Positions 1-5,787 are shown, counted from the stretch's first letter. The stretch is 9,781 nt of DNA from Candidatus Adiutrix sp. (GCA_031285975.1 JAITVE010000205.1:1-9781); one strand, 5' to 3'. Program-made: numbers and translations. The notes: generated from the letters alone by a model not told the origin.

Positions 1-74
1 TCGAGGGCTTGCCAAGCTAATTTTCCCATTCAGCAGATCATTAGTAAAGCAGAAGATCCTTAAAATTCAATGAG

Positions 75-209
75 ATGCCTTCGCCTGATTTCTTCCAATT
101 AATATGCGTCAGCCCTGCCATTCAGGCACAGATGTACGCAGCGATTGATACGGAGTGCGCCATGAAACTGCATGAAGAAATAGGAAAACACCTAAAATCA
201 GATTCATGA
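75..209 (+). CDS. doubtful 44-residue reading frame
   Basis: A short reading frame opens at ATG 75 and closes at TGA 207-209, giving 44 residues. An in-frame stop at 45-47 prevents it from being the tail of a longer gene entering the window. The second half (from about residue 20) reads like an amphipathic, lysine- and glutamate-rich helix. There is no Shine-Dalgarno sequence before the ATG and I do not recognise the product. It lies tail-to-tail with the minus-strand gene that ends at 224. It could be a gene remnant or chance; I favour a remnant or non-coding sequence. Confidence 0.2.
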   Translation: MPSPDFFQLICVSPAIQAQMYAAIDTECAMKLHEEIGKHLKSDS

Positions 210-223
210 CACACAGAATCGCT

Positions 224-730
224 TCAATTAGAAAACTGTTCCTTTATCACAGCTCTGTAGACTATCCAGATATTGGCAGCTCCACTCTGTGCATTTGGTT
301 GCTGCGCAATTCTACGACTTTTTAAGCTTATAGTTAATCCTTGTCTGATAACGCTGGCTAGTTCTCTATCTCTTAAACGCACGCTACTCTCCAGTTGAGA
401 AGTAATTACCCCCTGGTAATAGCTGCTTGGGATCATCACACTGGCTATAGTGGAAGGGGGGTCGATTCCATTTATTTGGACACTCAAATTTGCCATCCCC
501 GAATCGGCGTTCTGTCGGTCCAGCCTGTATCCAGTTCGGCTACGTTGGTGCAGCAAATTACCGCTGTAATCAACCACAAGAATGTTTGATGCCTGGCCAT
601 GGGGCCACGGCCCCATAACGGCGGTACCGCTTATGATGGCACTCATTAGATGGTTCCAGGCTGTGCCAATAAGAGCGTTGCCTGAAGCCGACCCGTAATC
701 GTTTATCATTAAGGCTGCTTGAAGCGGCAT
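224..730 (-). CDS. hypothetical protein, 168 residues
   Basis: I do not recognise this protein. The chosen start is ATG 730-728 because AGAGG sits 6 nt upstream of it. The frame stays open to 889, but that extension has a poor, Cys/His/aromatic-rich composition and no ribosome site. The 168-residue product has no signal peptide, no clear membrane span and no cysteine. It is rich in Ser, Ala, Ile and Asn, with a basic stretch near residues 118-141. Its base composition and codon use are distinctly more AT-rich than the condensing-enzyme gene or the pst-pho genes, which suggests horizontal acquisition. A weak promoter may be TTGATA (777-772) with AATACA (754-749), 17 bp apart. It is divergent from the condensing-enzyme gene and no neighbour hints at its role. 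It is probably a real gene, of unknown function. Confidence 0.55.
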   Translation of the reverse strand: MPLQAALMINDYGSASGNALIGTAWNHLMSAIISGTAVMGPWPHGQASNILVVDYSGNLLHQRSRTGYRLDRQNADSGMANLSVQINGIDPPSTIASVMIPSSYYQGVITSQLESSVRLRDRELASVIRQGLTISLKSRRIAQQPNAQSGAANIWIVYRAVIKEQFSN

Positions 731-876
731 TTCAGTCCTCTTTTTTCTTGTATTCACCCGACCGTTAAATATATCAATTAAGCGGCATAGGCGATACGGA
801 AGAGCGTGGATATGGGGATAAAAAACGTTACGGCAATAGCTAAAAGCAAAACAATGCCACGCGAAGAAAAGGGATG

Positions 877-896
877 GGCGGGACATCAATCCCGCC
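877..896. other. 7-bp stem-loop in the divergent intergenic region
   Basis: GGCGGGA (877-883) and TCCCGCC (890-896) form a perfect 7-bp stem with a 6-nt loop. There is no immediate T-run in the plus direction, and only a CCCTTTTCTT stretch a few bases away in the minus direction. It could be a weak terminator, a leader structure of the minus-strand gene, or an operator. I cannot choose between these from the sequence. Confidence 0.35.
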
Positions 897-940
897 GCTT
901 CGGTTCCAAATTTTTATGATAGCACAGAAACGCTTCATGG

Positions 941-967
941 TGGTATAATCCCGATTTTACTCGGGAG
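941..967 (+). promoter_or_regulatory. extended -10 promoter and hairpinned ribosome site of the condensing-enzyme gene
   Basis: TGGTATAATC contains a consensus -10 (TATAAT, 944-949) preceded by the TGn extension (941-943). No good -35 is visible around 921-926, which fits an extended -10 promoter. Just downstream, CCCGA (950-954) can pair with TCGGG (961-965). This second arm overlaps the Shine-Dalgarno GGGAG (963-967), which lies 6 nt before ATG 974. The hairpin may therefore tune translation, although the expected start of transcription near 956 would leave the first arm largely outside the mRNA. Confidence 0.55.
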
Positions 968-973
968 CGTTGC

Positions 974-1999
974 ATGTCTTTTCCTCAATATAACAATGTC
1001 GCCATCGTCGGGCTGGCCAGGGACGAAGCCCCGGAAGCCATGGCCTCCGCCGATATCGAAGCTGCCCTGGCCGGGCCCATGAAGCGGCTGAAACTGCCGC
1101 GCGGTCTCCTGGCCGCCCTGACCGGCATTACCCGGCGGCGGCTCTACCCCCTGGACTGCCGCCCCAGCCAGGCGGCGGCGGCGGCGGCGGAAAAACTTTT
1201 TGCCGCCACGGGCCTGGATCGGGAGCGCATCGACCTGCTCTACTCCACCTCCGTGGGCCGGGATCACATCGAGCCCTCCACGGCCTCCATTGTCCAGCAC
1301 CGCCTGGGCCTGGGCGGCCGGGTCAAGAGCCTGGATATCGGCAGCGCCTGCCTGGGCTTCATCGACGGCTTGGAGCTGGCCGCCATGTCCATCGAAGCCG
1401 GGCGGGCCGCCCTGGCCCTGGTGGTGGCCGGGGAAAACAGCCGCCCCATCCTGGAAACCACCCTCAAAACCCTGTCCGCGCCGGACGTCACCAGGGAACT
1501 CTTTTTCCGCCACTTCGCCACCCTCACCCTCGGCTCCGGCGGAGCGGCCATGGTGCTCGGCCGCCGCGAGGAATTTCCCGAAAACCCGAGGCTCATTGGC
1601 TCCGTCAGCCGTAGCGACGCTTTTTCCAACCACCTCTGCCGGGGCGACGCCGACGGCATGGAAACCGACTCCACCGCCCTGATGAACGCCGGTGTGGCCC
1701 TGGCCCAGGAAACCTTCACCGAGGGAGCGGAGCGATTCGGCTGGACCACCGCCTCCTTCCAGCGCCTCATCAGCCACCAGGTGAGCGCGGCCAACACCAA
1801 AAAAATGTGCCAAACCCTGGGGCTCGACGAAAGCCTTCTCGTCAAAACCTTTCCCGACTACGGCAACATGGGCCCCGCCGCCGTCCCCTTCACCCTGGAC
1901 GTGGCCCGCGAGCGCGGCCTCATCCGCCCCGGCGACCGCCTGGCCCTCATGGGCATAGGCTCCGGCCTCTGTTGCAGCATGATGGAAGTGCGCTGGTAG
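974..1999 (+). CDS. OleA/FabH-like 3-oxoacyl synthase III-family condensing enzyme
   Basis: This is a cytoplasmic thiolase-fold enzyme expected to perform Claisen condensation of acyl thioesters. The 341 residues carry the full KAS III triad: Cys126 in SACLGF, His268 in ISHQVS and Asn298 in YGNMGPAAVP. Glu100 in IEPSTASIV corresponds to the glutamate that serves as catalytic base in OleA and is absent from ordinary FabH. The N-terminal GLARDEAP stretch and the C-terminal GIGSGLCCSMMEVRW also resemble OleA, which joins two long acyl chains head-to-head. No oleB, oleC or oleD homologue is in the window, so the pathway assignment is an inference from sequence memory. Many genomes label such genes simply 3-oxoacyl-ACP synthase III. 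The start is supported by GGGAG 6 nt upstream. A (GCG)6 tract encodes Ala67-72. Confidence 0.85.
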   Translation: MSFPQYNNVAIVGLARDEAPEAMASADIEAALAGPMKRLKLPRGLLAALTGITRRRLYPLDCRPSQAAAAAAEKLFAATGLDRERIDLLYSTSVGRDHIEPSTASIVQHRLGLGGRVKSLDIGSACLGFIDGLELAAMSIEAGRAALALVVAGENSRPILETTLKTLSAPDVTRELFFRHFATLTLGSGGAAMVLGRREEFPENPRLIGSVSRSDAFSNHLCRGDADGMETDSTALMNAGVALAQETFTEGAERFGWTTASFQRLISHQVSAANTKKMCQTLGLDESLLVKTFPDYGNMGPAAVPFTLDVARERGLIRPGDRLALMGIGSGLCCSMMEVRW

Positions 2000-2112
2000 A
2001 TTGCCAAAAAGCGTTCAATGAAAGGCAGCGCGCCGCAAAAACGCCCCAACGCCTTGAAAATAAAGCCGCCCCGCCGCCGCGAACACGGCCCCCCAACCCC
2101 GCGAAAAAACAC
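2000..2112. other. intergenic stretch with no recognisable gene
   Basis: Between the condensing-enzyme stop and the tRNA promoter I see GC-rich, proline-codon-like sequence but no convincing gene. No hairpin followed by a T-run is present, so transcription from the upstream gene may run into the tRNA. Confidence 0.4.
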
Positions 2113-2142
2113 TTGACCTGGGACGAGCACATAGGGTATTAT
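2113..2142 (+). promoter_or_regulatory. sigma-70 promoter of the tRNA-Glu gene
   Basis: TTGACC (2113-2118) and TATTAT (2137-2142) are separated by 18 bp. The expected transcription start near 2149 lies only a few bases before the mature tRNA at 2155, leaving a very short 5' leader for RNase P to remove. Confidence 0.75.
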
Positions 2143-2154
2143 TCCCTCTTGTGC

Positions 2155-2230
2155 GGTCCCATCGTCTAGTGGCCCAGGATATCGCCCTCTCACGGCGGGG
2201 ACACGGGTTCGAGTCCCGTTGGGACTGCCA
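2155..2230 (+). tRNA. tRNA-Glu (anticodon CUC)
   Basis: A 76-nt cloverleaf folds completely. The acceptor strands GGTCCCA and TGGGACT pair over 7 bp, with a terminal G-U. The D arm is the one typical of tRNA-Glu (CGTCTAGTGG). The anticodon loop CTCTCAC puts CTC at positions 34-36, reading GAG. The T arm is ACGGG-TTCGAGT-CCCGT. The discriminator base is G and CCA is encoded (2228-2230). The gene has its own promoter and a terminator hairpin about 40 nt downstream, so it appears to be a single-gene transcription unit. Confidence 0.97.
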
Positions 2231-2268
2231 AAATTTTCGCTAAAATATTACTAGTTTAGCTCTGGTTG

Positions 2269-2300
2269 CGGCCTGATAATCTCATTATCAGGCCGTTATC
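2269..2300 (+). terminator. terminator hairpin after tRNA-Glu
   Basis: A perfect 12-bp stem (2269-2280 with 2284-2295) closes a CTC triloop. It is followed by TTATCATTTT, a somewhat interrupted T-rich tail. Its position 39 nt after the tRNA fits factor-independent termination of the tRNA transcript. Confidence 0.75.
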
Positions 2301-2324
2301 ATTTTAGCCGCCCAGCAGTGACGC

Positions 2325-2353
2325 TTGACTCTCCGGGTCAGGATGAGTATACT
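2325..2353 (+). promoter_or_regulatory. near-consensus sigma-70 promoter with no gene behind it
   Basis: TTGACT (2325-2330) and TATACT (2348-2353) are spaced exactly 17 bp, making this one of the best promoters in the window. No plausible protein-coding frame with a ribosome site follows. Transcription should begin near 2360, at the base of a stem-loop, and meet an intrinsic terminator at 2436-2459. This is the pattern of a small-RNA gene. Confidence 0.7.
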
Positions 2354-2386
2354 AAAAAAGTCGGGAATGCTGGTTACACTCCCGAC
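2354..2386 (-). terminator. minus-strand intrinsic terminator facing the small RNA promoter
   Basis: Read on the minus strand, GTCGGGA (2386-2380) and TCCCGAC (2366-2360) form a 7-bp stem around a 13-nt loop, followed directly by six T residues (2359-2354). It would end transcription coming from the 48-codon frame at 2501-2647. The same inverted repeat is the 5' stem of the plus-strand small RNA. Confidence 0.65.
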
Positions 2387-2460
2387 CTTAGACCGACCAA
2401 GCTTTGTAGCTTTGAATCTTGGCCCCCTACAGGATGCCCCCTGCGGGGGCCTTTGTTTTG
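2360..2460 (+). ncRNA. predicted ~100-nt small RNA, candidate antisense antitoxin
   Basis: The transcript is bounded by a strong promoter (2325-2353) and an intrinsic terminator. Three stem-loops can be drawn: a 5' hairpin (2360-2366 with 2380-2386), a middle hairpin (CCAAG 2397-2401 with CTTGG 2418-2422), and the 3' terminator GCCCCC-TGC-GGGGGC (2436-2450). GCCCCCT occurs twice (2422-2428 and 2436-2442), so the terminator arm has an alternative upstream partner. I do not recognise it as 6S, 4.5S, tmRNA or RNase P RNA. A minus-strand transcript of the 48-codon frame ending at 2354 would be complementary to it over its full length. The antitoxin role is inference; a stand-alone sRNA is the main alternative. 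Confidence 0.5.
2436..2459 (+). terminator. intrinsic terminator of the predicted small RNA
   Basis: GCCCCC (2436-2441), loop TGC, GGGGGC (2445-2450), then CTTTGTTTT. This is a compact GC-rich stem with a T-rich tail on the plus strand. In the minus direction no T-run follows, so it acts in one direction only. Confidence 0.65.
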
Positions 2461-2500
2461 GGTTATTCAAGTGCCGGGTCGGCCCAGTCGAAACTGAGAC

Positions 2501-2647
2501 CTATTTGAACCGGCGGACTATCCAATACACGATCAAGCCGGATATGACTCCGGCAGTCACGTCCCATAACGCGCCCGTAAGGCCTCCTTTCCGGTCGGCC
2601 CTGCGGGATACGATATACCATTTTTTATCCAGGCGCAAGAGTATCAT
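2501..2647 (-). CDS. 48-residue putative membrane peptide, Fst/Ldr-toxin-like
   Basis: From ATG 2647-2645 to TAG 2503-2501 the frame encodes 48 residues. The N-terminal half is basic and polar. Residues about 27-44 (LWDVTAGVISGLIVYWIV) form a single hydrophobic span, and the peptide ends in RRFK. A Trp-Asp start to the span, a Gly in the middle, a YW near its end and a basic tail resemble Ldr and Fst family type I toxins. No Shine-Dalgarno precedes the ATG, which lies next to the phoR terminator. A strong AAAGGAGG (2590-2583) lies inside the frame but has no in-frame start at normal spacing. The frame faces the small RNA at 2360-2460 and has its own downstream terminator (2354-2386). It could instead be a chance frame or a phage remnant. 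The function is inferred from shape and context only. Confidence 0.4.
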   Translation of the reverse strand: MILLRLDKKWYIVSRRADRKGGLTGALWDVTAGVISGLIVYWIVRRFK

Positions 2648-2653
2648 GTAACG

Positions 2654-2689
2654 AAAAAACCTTTCACGTCAAGGCGTGAAAGGTTTTTT
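2654..2689. terminator. bidirectional terminator of the pst-pho operon
   Basis: A perfect 15-bp inverted repeat (2654-2668 with 2675-2689) has six A residues at one end and six T residues at the other, around a TCAAGG loop. It would terminate efficiently in both directions. It lies 45 nt past the phoR stop and marks the end of the minus-strand operon. Confidence 0.9.
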
Positions 2690-2733
2690 CATTGCGCTTG
2701 TCAGGCGTTCAAGCGGCTCGGCTGTGCCCTGCC

Positions 2734-4386
2734 CTATGCTTCCGGCTTTTCCACGAGGCGGACGACAAAGGTGTTGCCGCCGTTGGCGTTGGGTTCCACC
2801 TGAGCCTGGCCCTGGTAGAGGCGGGCGATGTGTTTGACGATGGACAGGCCCAGGCCGGAGCCGGAAGCGCCGCGGTTGCGGGACTTGGAGACGGTGTAGA
2901 AGCGTTCGAAAATGCGCTCGGTTTCCGAGGGCGGAATCTGGGGGCCCTGGTCAGAGACGCGGATTTCCAGGACGGCGTTATTTTTACGCACTTCCACGTC
3001 AATGCTCTCGCCTTTGGAATATTTGTCGGCGTTGTTAATCAAGTTTGTCAAAACGCTGATAAGGTGCGTGGCGTGGATGCGCGCCTCTACGGGGTCGAAC
3101 TGGTATTCGACTTTTTTATCGACCCGGCCCAGAAGGTCTTGCAGGTCGCCAATCATTTCGCTCAAATCGGTTTCGCCCGCTTCGCTGTCTTGAACTCCTT
3201 CCAGGTGGTGCAGGAAGATGAGATCGTCCAGCAGCTGGTTGATGCGCTGGGTGTTTTTATAAATGGTGCCCAGGAATTTGTCCAAATAGGCGCGGGGCAT
3301 GTCCGCGTCTTTCAGAATAACTTCCGACGCGCCCATAATCAGGGCCAGGGGCGTTTTCAGTTCGTGGGAAATGTTGCCCACCAGGTCGGATTTATAGCCC
3401 GAATATTTCTCGCGGTCGCTCACGTCGTGCAGCATAATCAGGCGGCTGGCGTCCGAGACGGCCTGGCTGATGACGATGGTGCGGTCGTCCAATTGCAGTT
3501 CGCCGGTTTGGCCGCCCCGGAAGGAGGCGAAAACGTCCATCATTTCCTGGCTGTTGATGGCGGCCAGGTTGCCGGGCAGGGGAAATTGCAGAATTTCTTC
3601 GGCCCGGCGGTTGCGGTAGACGATGCGGTCGTCCACCAGCAAAATCACGCCTTCTTCAATATTGGCCAGAATGTATTCCAGGCGCTCTTGCAACTGAAGA
3701 TTTTCTTCGCCGTACAATTTTAATTCGCGGTTGGCGGAACTGAGGGAGAAGAGGGCTTTGTCCAGATCGTCGTTGCCGAAGCTGGGGAGTTCCAGCCCGC
3801 CGCCCTGGGCTTCCTTGACGGCGCGGCTCAAGGCGGCCAGCATGGCGCTGCTGCGCCGGGAGATGATGAAGGCGAACGCGCCCACGATGGCCACCAGCGC
3901 CAGGAGGCCGGTCGTGGCCTGTTCCATCAGCGCGTTTCTGCGGCCGTCGTAATAAGAGGCGGGATAGGCCACCCGCAGCACCCGGCCGTCGGCCAGGCGT
4001 TCGGCGTAATAAATGCTGTGGGCGCCGGTGGTGCGGCTTAAGCGCAGCGTGGTGGCGGGCGTGCCGGCAAAGGCTTTGCGGATTTCCTCGCGGTCGCGGT
4101 GGGAGTCCAGGCCGCCGCCGGGCGCCGCGCTGTCGGCCAGCACTTCGCCGTTTTCATCCACCACCGTGGCCCGCAAGCCCTGGCGGTCGTTCAGGCGCAT
4201 CAGTTCCGCCAGGCCGTCCGGGCTTTCGGTTATCAAGGCCGCCAACCGCCATTGGCTTTTTAATTGCGACTCGAACTGGGCAAAACTTAAATCGTTATTC
4301 TTCTGCTGAATCAAAGCCATACCGGCGGCCAAGGCCAGGGCCGCCGGTATGAAAATGAGCACAAACAGGTGATATTTTGAAATCAC
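2734..4386 (-). CDS. phoR: phosphate-regulon sensor histidine kinase PhoR
   Basis: PhoR is the inner-membrane kinase that phosphorylates PhoB when phosphate is scarce. The 550 residues hold a membrane span (7-25), a periplasmic region of about 130 residues, a second span (158-176), a PAS-like region (about 235-325) and the kinase core. The core has the H-box with His341 in NISHELKTPL, the N-box around Asn451-Asn452, the G1 box DQG (479-481) and the G2 box GSGLGLS (509-515). The large extracytoplasmic domain is like Bacillus PhoR and unlike E. coli PhoR, which has almost none. The chosen start is GTG 4386, one base after the phoB stop and 6 nt after GGGAGG. The longer frame reaching 4509 overlaps phoB and is not protein-like. 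It is the last gene of the operon. The PhoR assignment rests on the family plus pst context. Confidence 0.92.
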   Translation of the reverse strand: MISKYHLFVLIFIPAALALAAGMALIQQKNNDLSFAQFESQLKSQWRLAALITESPDGLAELMRLNDRQGLRATVVDENGEVLADSAAPGGGLDSHRDREEIRKAFAGTPATTLRLSRTTGAHSIYYAERLADGRVLRVAYPASYYDGRRNALMEQATTGLLALVAIVGAFAFIISRRSSAMLAALSRAVKEAQGGGLELPSFGNDDLDKALFSLSSANRELKLYGEENLQLQERLEYILANIEEGVILLVDDRIVYRNRRAEEILQFPLPGNLAAINSQEMMDVFASFRGGQTGELQLDDRTIVISQAVSDASRLIMLHDVSDREKYSGYKSDLVGNISHELKTPLALIMGASEVILKDADMPRAYLDKFLGTIYKNTQRINQLLDDLIFLHHLEGVQDSEAGETDLSEMIGDLQDLLGRVDKKVEYQFDPVEARIHATHLISVLTNLINNADKYSKGESIDVEVRKNNAVLEIRVSDQGPQIPPSETERIFERFYTVSKSRNRGASGSGLGLSIVKHIARLYQGQAQVEPNANGGNTFVVRLVEKPEA

Positions 4387-4387
4387 C

Positions 4388-5053
4388 CTATACCTCCCAC
4401 AAATAGCCGATTTTGGGCACGGTTTGAATATACCGCCCCTTGTCCCCCAGCTTTTTGCGCAGGGAGGCCACGTGCACGTCCACCGTGCGGCTGACCAGGC
4501 TGGTGTCATAGCCCCATATTATATTTAATAGCTGGTTGCGGGTAAAGGCCCGGCCCGGCTTGCGCATGAACAGGGTCAGAAGCTCGAACTCCTTTTGAGT
4601 CAGGCTCAGCAACTCGCCCTCGGCAAAAGACTTGTGGGCCTCCAAATCAACGCTGACCCCGCCGGCGGCAATGCGCGCCCCGGTTTTCACTTCCCCGCCC
4701 CGCCGCAGCACGGCCTTGATTTTGGCTTCCAGGAAGTTGAAGCTGAAGGGTTTGGTGACGTAATCGTCGGCCCCGCGTTCCAGGGCGTTGATGATGTCCG
4801 TCTCGGCGTTGCGGGCGGAAATGATGACGACCGGCAAGTCGCTGCCGCCGCGCCGCAGGATGTCCAGGAATTGGAGGCCTTTGAGGCCGGGCAGCATCAA
4901 GTCCAGCAAAATGAGGTCGGGCGGGCAGTCCTCAACGGCCATCAGCGCGTCGTTGGCGTTGTCCAGGGCCACCACGGTGACGTCCTGGCGGCTGAATTCG
5001 TATTCCAACAATTCCCGCAGGGCTTCTTCGTCTTCAATTATCAGGATTCGCAT
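4388..5053 (-). CDS. phoB: phosphate-regulon response regulator PhoB
   Basis: This is an OmpR-family DNA-binding response regulator that activates pst and other phosphate-starvation genes when phosphorylated by PhoR. In 221 residues the receiver domain (1-117) has acidic Glu7-Asp8, the phospho-acceptor Asp51 in LLDLMLPG, Ser79 and Lys101 in TKPFS. The winged-helix domain (about 128-221) ends in the usual RYIQTVPKIGYLW motif. The start ATG 5053 overlaps the end of phoU by 20 nt, and the stop is one base before the phoR GTG, so the three genes are translationally packed. AAGGA about 11 nt upstream is a weak ribosome site, consistent with coupling to phoU. No separate phoB promoter is visible. 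Confidence 0.94.
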   Translation of the reverse strand: MRILIIEDEEALRELLEYEFSRQDVTVVALDNANDALMAVEDCPPDLILLDLMLPGLKGLQFLDILRRGGSDLPVVIISARNAETDIINALERGADDYVTKPFSFNFLEAKIKAVLRRGGEVKTGARIAAGGVSVDLEAHKSFAEGELLSLTQKEFELLTLFMRKPGRAFTRNQLLNIIWGYDTSLVSRTVDVHVASLRKKLGDKGRYIQTVPKIGYLWEV

Positions 5054-5711
5054 CTATAACTGCTTCCTTGTGGCGGACAACGCGGCCGCTGGCGATGTAG
5101 GGCACCAGTTCGGCGATGGTTTTGGAGTGGTCGCCAATGCGCTCCACCCGCCGGACGATGTTCAGCAACACAATGGCCCCGTCGATGTTCCCCGCGTCGT
5201 CGCGGATAAGCTGGGCCAGGCTGGCGTTGAGATCGCGCTGCAAACGGCCCACTTTTTTGTCGGTCTCAATGATGCTTTCATACTTTTCCTCATTCTTTTC
5301 AAAAAACGTGTCGGTGGCTTCGCGCAGCATTTGCAGGGTGAGGTTGAGGATGGTTTCAAAGTCCGGCAACAGCGGCATGAGCGCGGCGCAGTGGCAGTCA
5401 ATGACCTGGCGGCTGACGGCTTTAGAGTGGTCGGCCACCCGCTCAAGCTCCATAATCAGCCGCAGCACGGCCACAATGTAGCGCAGTTCCACGGCCTTGG
5501 GCGCGTAAAGGGCCAGGAAGTTGAGGCACATTTCGTCGATTTCCAGCTCGTACACGTCCACCAGACGGTCGCGGGCCACCACCTGGCGGGCCAGGTCAAC
5601 GTCGTGATTGAGGAGGGCCCGGATGGCCTGCTGGTACATTTCGCCGGAAGTCACGCTCATGGAGGCGGCTTTGATGCGTATATTGTTCAGTTCACGTTCC
5701 ATTACTTGCAT
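5034..5711 (-). CDS. phoU: phosphate-uptake regulator PhoU
   Basis: PhoU is a cytoplasmic all-helical protein that represses PhoR signalling when phosphate is plentiful and restrains the Pst transporter. The 225 residues contain two repeated three-helix PhoU domains. Each has the metal-binding E..R(V/I).DHSK signature: ELERVADHSK (88-97) and VERIGDHSK (189-197). The start is ATG 5711-5709, preceded by AGGAAG with an 8-nt spacer. The frame runs open to 5840, but that stretch translates a palindromic intergenic repeat and is not protein-like. The C-terminus overlaps phoB by 20 nt. The 197-nt gap to pstB is the widest between genes downstream of pstC. Confidence 0.94.
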   Translation of the reverse strand: MQVMERELNNIRIKAASMSVTSGEMYQQAIRALLNHDVDLARQVVARDRLVDVYELEIDEMCLNFLALYAPKAVELRYIVAVLRLIMELERVADHSKAVSRQVIDCHCAALMPLLPDFETILNLTLQMLREATDTFFEKNEEKYESIIETDKKVGRLQRDLNASLAQLIRDDAGNIDGAIVLLNIVRRVERIGDHSKTIAELVPYIASGRVVRHKEAVIDANPDN

Positions 5712-5762
5712 GGTGTATTCTTCCTTAAGAGTCGTGCCGACAAGTTGCTTCTCTGGAAATGG

Positions 5763-5787
5763 ATTCCTGCCTCCGCAGGAATGACGG
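5763..5787. repeat. palindromic dispersed-repeat-like element (dRS3/REP type)
   Basis: ATTCCTGC (5763-5770) and GCAGGAAT (5775-5782) form an 8-bp stem with a 4-nt loop, flanked by GG on the left and GACGG on the right. The form ATTCCY-N8-RGGAAT followed by GACGG resembles short intergenic repeats found in many copies in proteobacterial genomes, such as Neisseria dRS3. Only one copy is in this window, so its repetitive nature is inferred. It sits in the leader of phoU. Confidence 0.5.

Noticed and set aside
1..223. CRISPR array or insertion-sequence ends at the left edge
   Set aside because: No regularly spaced repeats or terminal inverted repeats are visible.
1172..1189. (GCG)6 trinucleotide tract as a phase-variation switch
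   Set aside because: Unit changes of three bases keep the frame and only alter an alanine run, so it cannot switch the gene on and off.
935..1845. Long minus-strand open frames opposite the condensing-enzyme gene
   Set aside because: They are Gly- or Arg/Ser-rich antisense frames, without ribosome sites, caused by high third-position GC; the plus-strand frame has all catalytic motifs.
1807..2169. Plus-strand open frame running from inside the condensing-enzyme gene into the tRNA
   Set aside because: It is an out-of-frame, Pro/Arg-rich shadow of a GC-rich gene and ends inside tRNA-Glu.
2155..2300. tRNA-Glu as an integration site for a mobile element
   Set aside because: No second copy of the tRNA 3' end and no integrase gene are in the window, and the tRNA keeps its own terminator.
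2288..2470. Minus-strand 60-codon frame overlapping the small RNA
   Set aside because: It starts at TTG without a ribosome site, is Arg/Lys-rich, and crosses both the minus-strand terminator and the small-RNA promoter.
2325..2651. Plus-strand open frame of 108 codons
   Set aside because: Its TTG start is the -35 hexamer of the small-RNA promoter, there is no ribosome site, it runs through two stem-loops, and its composition is not protein-like.
2692..3723. Long plus-strand open frame opposite phoR
   Set aside because: It is a Val/Gly/Phe/Gln-rich mirror of the phoR codons with no domain, whereas phoR has complete kinase motifs on the other strand.
4387..4509. N-terminal extension of phoR
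   Set aside because: It overlaps phoB in another frame and reads as Trp/Cys/Pro-rich noise; the GTG at 4386 has a good ribosome site and begins the first membrane span.
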